Origin: Fragilaria crotonensis
Lineage: Eukaryota; Bacillariophyta; Fragilariophyceae; Fragilariales; Fragilariaceae
Length of the DNA stretch: 31,897 nt
Direction of reading: 5' to 3'
Assembly (NCBI GenBank): GCA_022925895.1
Contig: JAKSYS010000703.1
Coordinates: forward strand, 1-31,897
Position 1 is the stretch's first letter. Each line of letters starts with the position of its first letter. A program made the translations under genes and the position numbers. Under the pieces are notes generated by a model, which had not been told where the DNA came from, searched no databases, and was given only the letters and a program-made list of their open reading frames with translations. This document shows positions 29,173-31,897 of the stretch, piece by piece.

Positions 29173-31310
29173 GTTGGCGGGCACGATCATATGTCTCGGC
29201 CAACCGACGAAGCAGGATGGGATCGGGAGCAACGTCGAGACGGACGGTGTCGGACGTGGGAAGGGCAGGAAGCACGTCGGCAACTGAAATGGAGATCGAA
29301 TTGACGTTGGGGGCTTCGAAACAGGCTTCAAAGTCGACTTCGTCTTCAGCGGTGGCACGGAGCGAATTCTGTTGATATCCCACGAGATCTTCTTTGTCGC
29401 CGTCGTCGTCGTCGTCGTTGGTGGCGGCGACGTCGATGTTGGCGGGTTCATCCTCCAAGATGCGATGCATTACTCGATTGTTGGCGCCAAGAGGTGGACG
29501 GTTGCGGGTGTTGGCAGAGTTCAGACGGCTGCGAAATTGTTTGTGTGAATTCGCAATCTGAGCCTTGAGCTGGGGATTGCGTTGTGCTAATCCTTCAGCG
29601 ACGATATAATCCACAAAACGGTTGCAATCTTCCAGCTTGTGACCCGGGAGTTGGCAGCCAAGGCAAACGGAAGACGCATCTTGGTTTTGAGAGATAGCCC
29701 GAACCATGAGATTGATTTCCTCATCGTCGAGGGTGGCGTCTGACGTCGACGACGAGAAATCCGGCGACGCGGTTTCGATCCTCCGGATGATGGACGTCGG
29801 CGTTCTTCCTGACGGCGGATGCTGCGAGGATGGTGGGTCGCGGCCAATCTCGGAGGCATACTCGACGAAAGTCGTCGCGAGTTGCGCCAACGAAAGTTTG
29901 AACGGAAGCGTGCCGTCGAGGCCGGTGCGCTTGTCGCGTTCGACTAAACGTCGGATCTCGGGACGCCATTCGGACGTCAAATTGCGGACAGATAGATCGA
30001 GGGCCTCCGATTCGGTGTACGTGCGAGTGGCTTGGCGCTCGCGTACCATGAAGTCTTGAAGCCGGCGGATGTACAAGCTGAATGTCTCCGTTCGTCGTTG
30101 GCGGGGAATTTCGCTTGCGGTCGAGAAGACTGAATGCAACAGGGGATGGTGGAGGCGAAATAGGGTAGATAGCATGGTATCCCGCCTGCGGTGGGCATCC
30201 TTCAACAGCGCCATGCTCTCGGGAGCCATTGGGGAATGTGGAGTCCTGGCTCAAAGCAGTGTAGATCAGACCGGACATGAAGGAATCTTTCTCTCGGACG
30301 GAAGCAGGGAGCCAAGTCCACCAAGCACCGTGGATTTCGTCTTCCTTTGCGGATTCATACGGCGGGCACCACACTCCCCATTGTAAGCATGTGGAACAAA
30401 AGAGTTTGAACCAGTGCACGAACGAATCATTTTTGGATGAGTCGAATCTTGGGAAGCTAGCCTTACGAAAATCTTTGAACTTGACCTCGCCATACATGAA
30501 TTGACTCATGTAATCTTCGTAGGATTCGGCGCCGAAGGTGACCTCTGCAGAGAAAGGATGCATACGTGTAGGTGTCCGAGTCAAATTACCACCAGTTGTG
30601 CGTGGGCGAGCCGCCGAATTGAAGAGGGGGGCGAGGTTCCGGGGGAGTGTGGAACCGTCCAGCAGTGATCGGAGGGCCGTGTCCGCTTGTTGGGCGAGTG
30701 TCCACCGGTTGTCCACGGAAAGTGGGAAGTGCAGCCGTGGAGTCGGCTATCTCAACGTCCTCGACGGGCGGTGCGATTTCCTCGTTCATGCCGGGTGCGG
30801 TCTCGTTGATAGGGGCGTCCATCGGGGCAGACGTATCAACCACCGAAGGAGGGCCCTGGCGCGAGCGATGAGATCGACTCTCTCGTGAGTGCTCTGGGAA
30901 GATGCAGAGGATCCCGGCGGCTTTGGGATGTCGATATCCGGAAGTAGGAAGCGGATCATGATAGGGACGTGTACGATGTCGGACGGGCGAGAACGTTCCT
31001 TGAGACGTTGGACGATGAGGCGCTGGAGCGCCGGCTTTCGTAACGAGATGACGGAGTTGCGGCTGCGGGCGTGGTACATGCCAAATCCGGGGTCGGTCAG
31101 TGTAGGCAATAACTCTTCCGACAACCATGTGGTGTCTTCGAGTTGTTGGAGAACGCAGTTACGGATGGTGTCGTGATAGGTTTCCGTAAGTGACATTGTA
31201 GGCACATCGAAGATCTCTGTGAGTGGGATTTCTGCCATCGGGCAGTCCACAATATCGATGGTTATAACGAGACAGTCATTGTCGTATTGAACCTCCTCGG
31301 CGTCCACCAT
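29173..31310 (-). CDS. Gag region of the copia element
   Basis: It starts at 31310 (MVDAEEVQYDNDCL) and reads through frames near 31310-30900, 30960-30590, 30716-30240 and 30229-29156. The central part carries the capsid-like segment KDFRKASFPRFDSSKNDSF, HWFKLFCSTCLQWGV and LYIRRLQDFMVRERQATRTY. A retroviral-type zinc knuckle CLGCQLPGHKLEDC (CX2CX4HX4C) lies at 29665-29624. An Asp run (NDDDDDGDKED) follows near 29400. Gag packages the element RNA into particles. The N-terminal 200 residues before the capsid-like part are unusually long and have no recognised domain. Confidence 0.75.
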
Positions 31311-31474
31311 TTTGTTATCGGGTTTCAGAAATATGCGGTCCCGGATGTCTGGTCGGAGAGTATTTTTAACGCGGAGTGGCTACGTGGTTCCCGATATCAT
31401 GTGAATCGTGTGACACCGAAGAACGCGAGAGAACTCGAAATCAGTCGGAGAGTGCGTAGAAAACAGTCGTAGAA

Positions 31475-31489
31475 TTTGGGCTCATAACC
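31475..31489 (-). promoter_or_regulatory. Primer binding site resembling a tRNA-iMet internal (half-tRNA) site
   Basis: In element orientation the bases right after the 5' LTR are GGTTATGAGCCCAAA. The opposite strand reads gggctcataacc, which matches the anticodon arm of initiator Met tRNA (CAU anticodon within ctCATaa) rather than a tRNA 3' end. Drosophila copia is known to prime from a 5' half-molecule of this tRNA. Confidence 0.65.
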
Positions 31490-31892
31490 TGTGAGACCCT
31501 CCCTAGTACGGCGGCTCCACAAACAGTGACTCGCTTGGGAGTCGGGTTAGGACAAAGCCGTCGCAATGAAGAGGAACGAACGCAGAAGCAAGAAGGCACG
31601 ACGCGTGGCGATGTCGATATCGAACGTGTGATGGGTGATGTGTTGGCGTTCGTGTTGTGGCTAAGTATATCCTTCGGCCTCTTCACCCTTACGATCAAAT
31701 GGACCGGCAAGAATGCGATTGAGGGAATAAAGGATTATATTAGAAGTTGTGTGCCGATGGAGTACATCGGCCTTAAGCTAAATTAGTCGGAGTTGCGCAT
31801 TTGATAGCGCATCAGCATCGACCGTAGATAGTCGACCGTGCGCAGTAGACAGTAGCACGGTGTCATGGAGATATATAGAATATGCACTGACA
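31490..31892 (-). repeat. 5' LTR of the copia element
   Basis: The 403 bp LTR is identical to 24683-25085. The open frame at 31526-31786 is the same LTR-derived frame and is not a separate gene. Only five bases of flanking DNA (ttctt) remain before the window ends. Confidence 0.92.
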
Positions 31893-31897
31893 TTCTT

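Larger units (their letters stand above)
24683..31892 (-). mobile_element. Complete Ty1/copia LTR retrotransposon
   Basis: The 7210 bp element has two 403 bp LTRs (24683-25085 and 31490-31892) that I find identical. On the minus strand they begin TGTCAG and end CTCACA. The order on the minus strand is LTR, primer binding site, Gag with zinc knuckle, protease, integrase, reverse transcriptase, RNase H, polypurine tract, LTR. Integrase before reverse transcriptase defines the copia superfamily. Flanks share ttct at 24679-24682 and 31893-31896 (attct if a terminal base is shared), consistent with a 4-5 bp target-site duplication. The insertion lies inside the coding region that starts at 22492. 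Around nine frame changes cross the internal region. Confidence 0.92.

Noticed and set aside
31478-31489. Anticodon-arm-like gggctcataacc as part of a tRNA-Met gene
   Set aside because: No acceptor, D or T arms surround it. It abuts the LTR exactly and is better explained as a primer binding site.
31526-31786. Small membrane protein gene at the window end
   Set aside because: It is identical to the end of the frame at 24467-24979 and lies wholly inside an LTR, so it is element sequence.

Overview
The window is nuclear DNA from a eukaryote, most likely a stramenopile and probably a diatom. The evidence is: short GT..AG introns (about 75-85 bp) in a secreted DUF1800-DUF1501 protein, a Ty1/copia element whose reverse transcriptase reads RQVDDLAI, an R2-like retroelement of a type I associate with diatoms, and long GC-different repeat blocks. 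No bacterial operon structure, rRNA or tRNA gene was seen. The taxonomic call is from memory of family distribution and is an inference.

Layout. 1-3.0 kb (+): a gene for a long acidic, Ser/Asp-rich protein of unknown function, readable only across several frame changes. 3.4-5.7 kb (-): an ankyrin-repeat gene cut in two by a 5'-truncated LINE (3648-4799) with a 17-18 bp target-site duplication. 6.1-6.6 kb: low-complexity GAC-rich repeats. 7.0-8.75 kb (-): remnant of a transposase-like gene that seems to lack its catalytic core. 9.3-15.6 kb (+): the main cellular gene, a secreted protein of about 2,000 residues fusing DUF1800 to DUF1501, with two well-supported introns and a third less certain one. 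15.8-16.9 kb: a tandem array of roughly 235-460 bp units. 16.86-21.06 kb (+): a GC-rich non-LTR retrotransposon (CXC-type Cys motif, reverse transcriptase, restriction-like endonuclease) inside that array, bounded by a perfect 85 bp direct repeat. 21.1-22.5 kb: non-coding. 22.5-24.7 kb (+): a large protein of unknown function. 24.68-31.89 kb (-): a complete Ty1/copia retrotransposon with two identical 403 bp LTRs, inserted into that last gene, whose remainder lies beyond the window.

How it fits together: this is a transposon-rich accessory region. At least three retroelements of three kinds (LINE, R2-like, copia) have boundaries that can be placed to the base, and two of them interrupt recognisable reading frames. 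Nearly every long gene, including the copia element with identical LTRs, is crossed by single-base frame changes that often cancel downstream. The simplest reading is residual indel errors in the sequence, although real decay cannot be excluded gene by gene.
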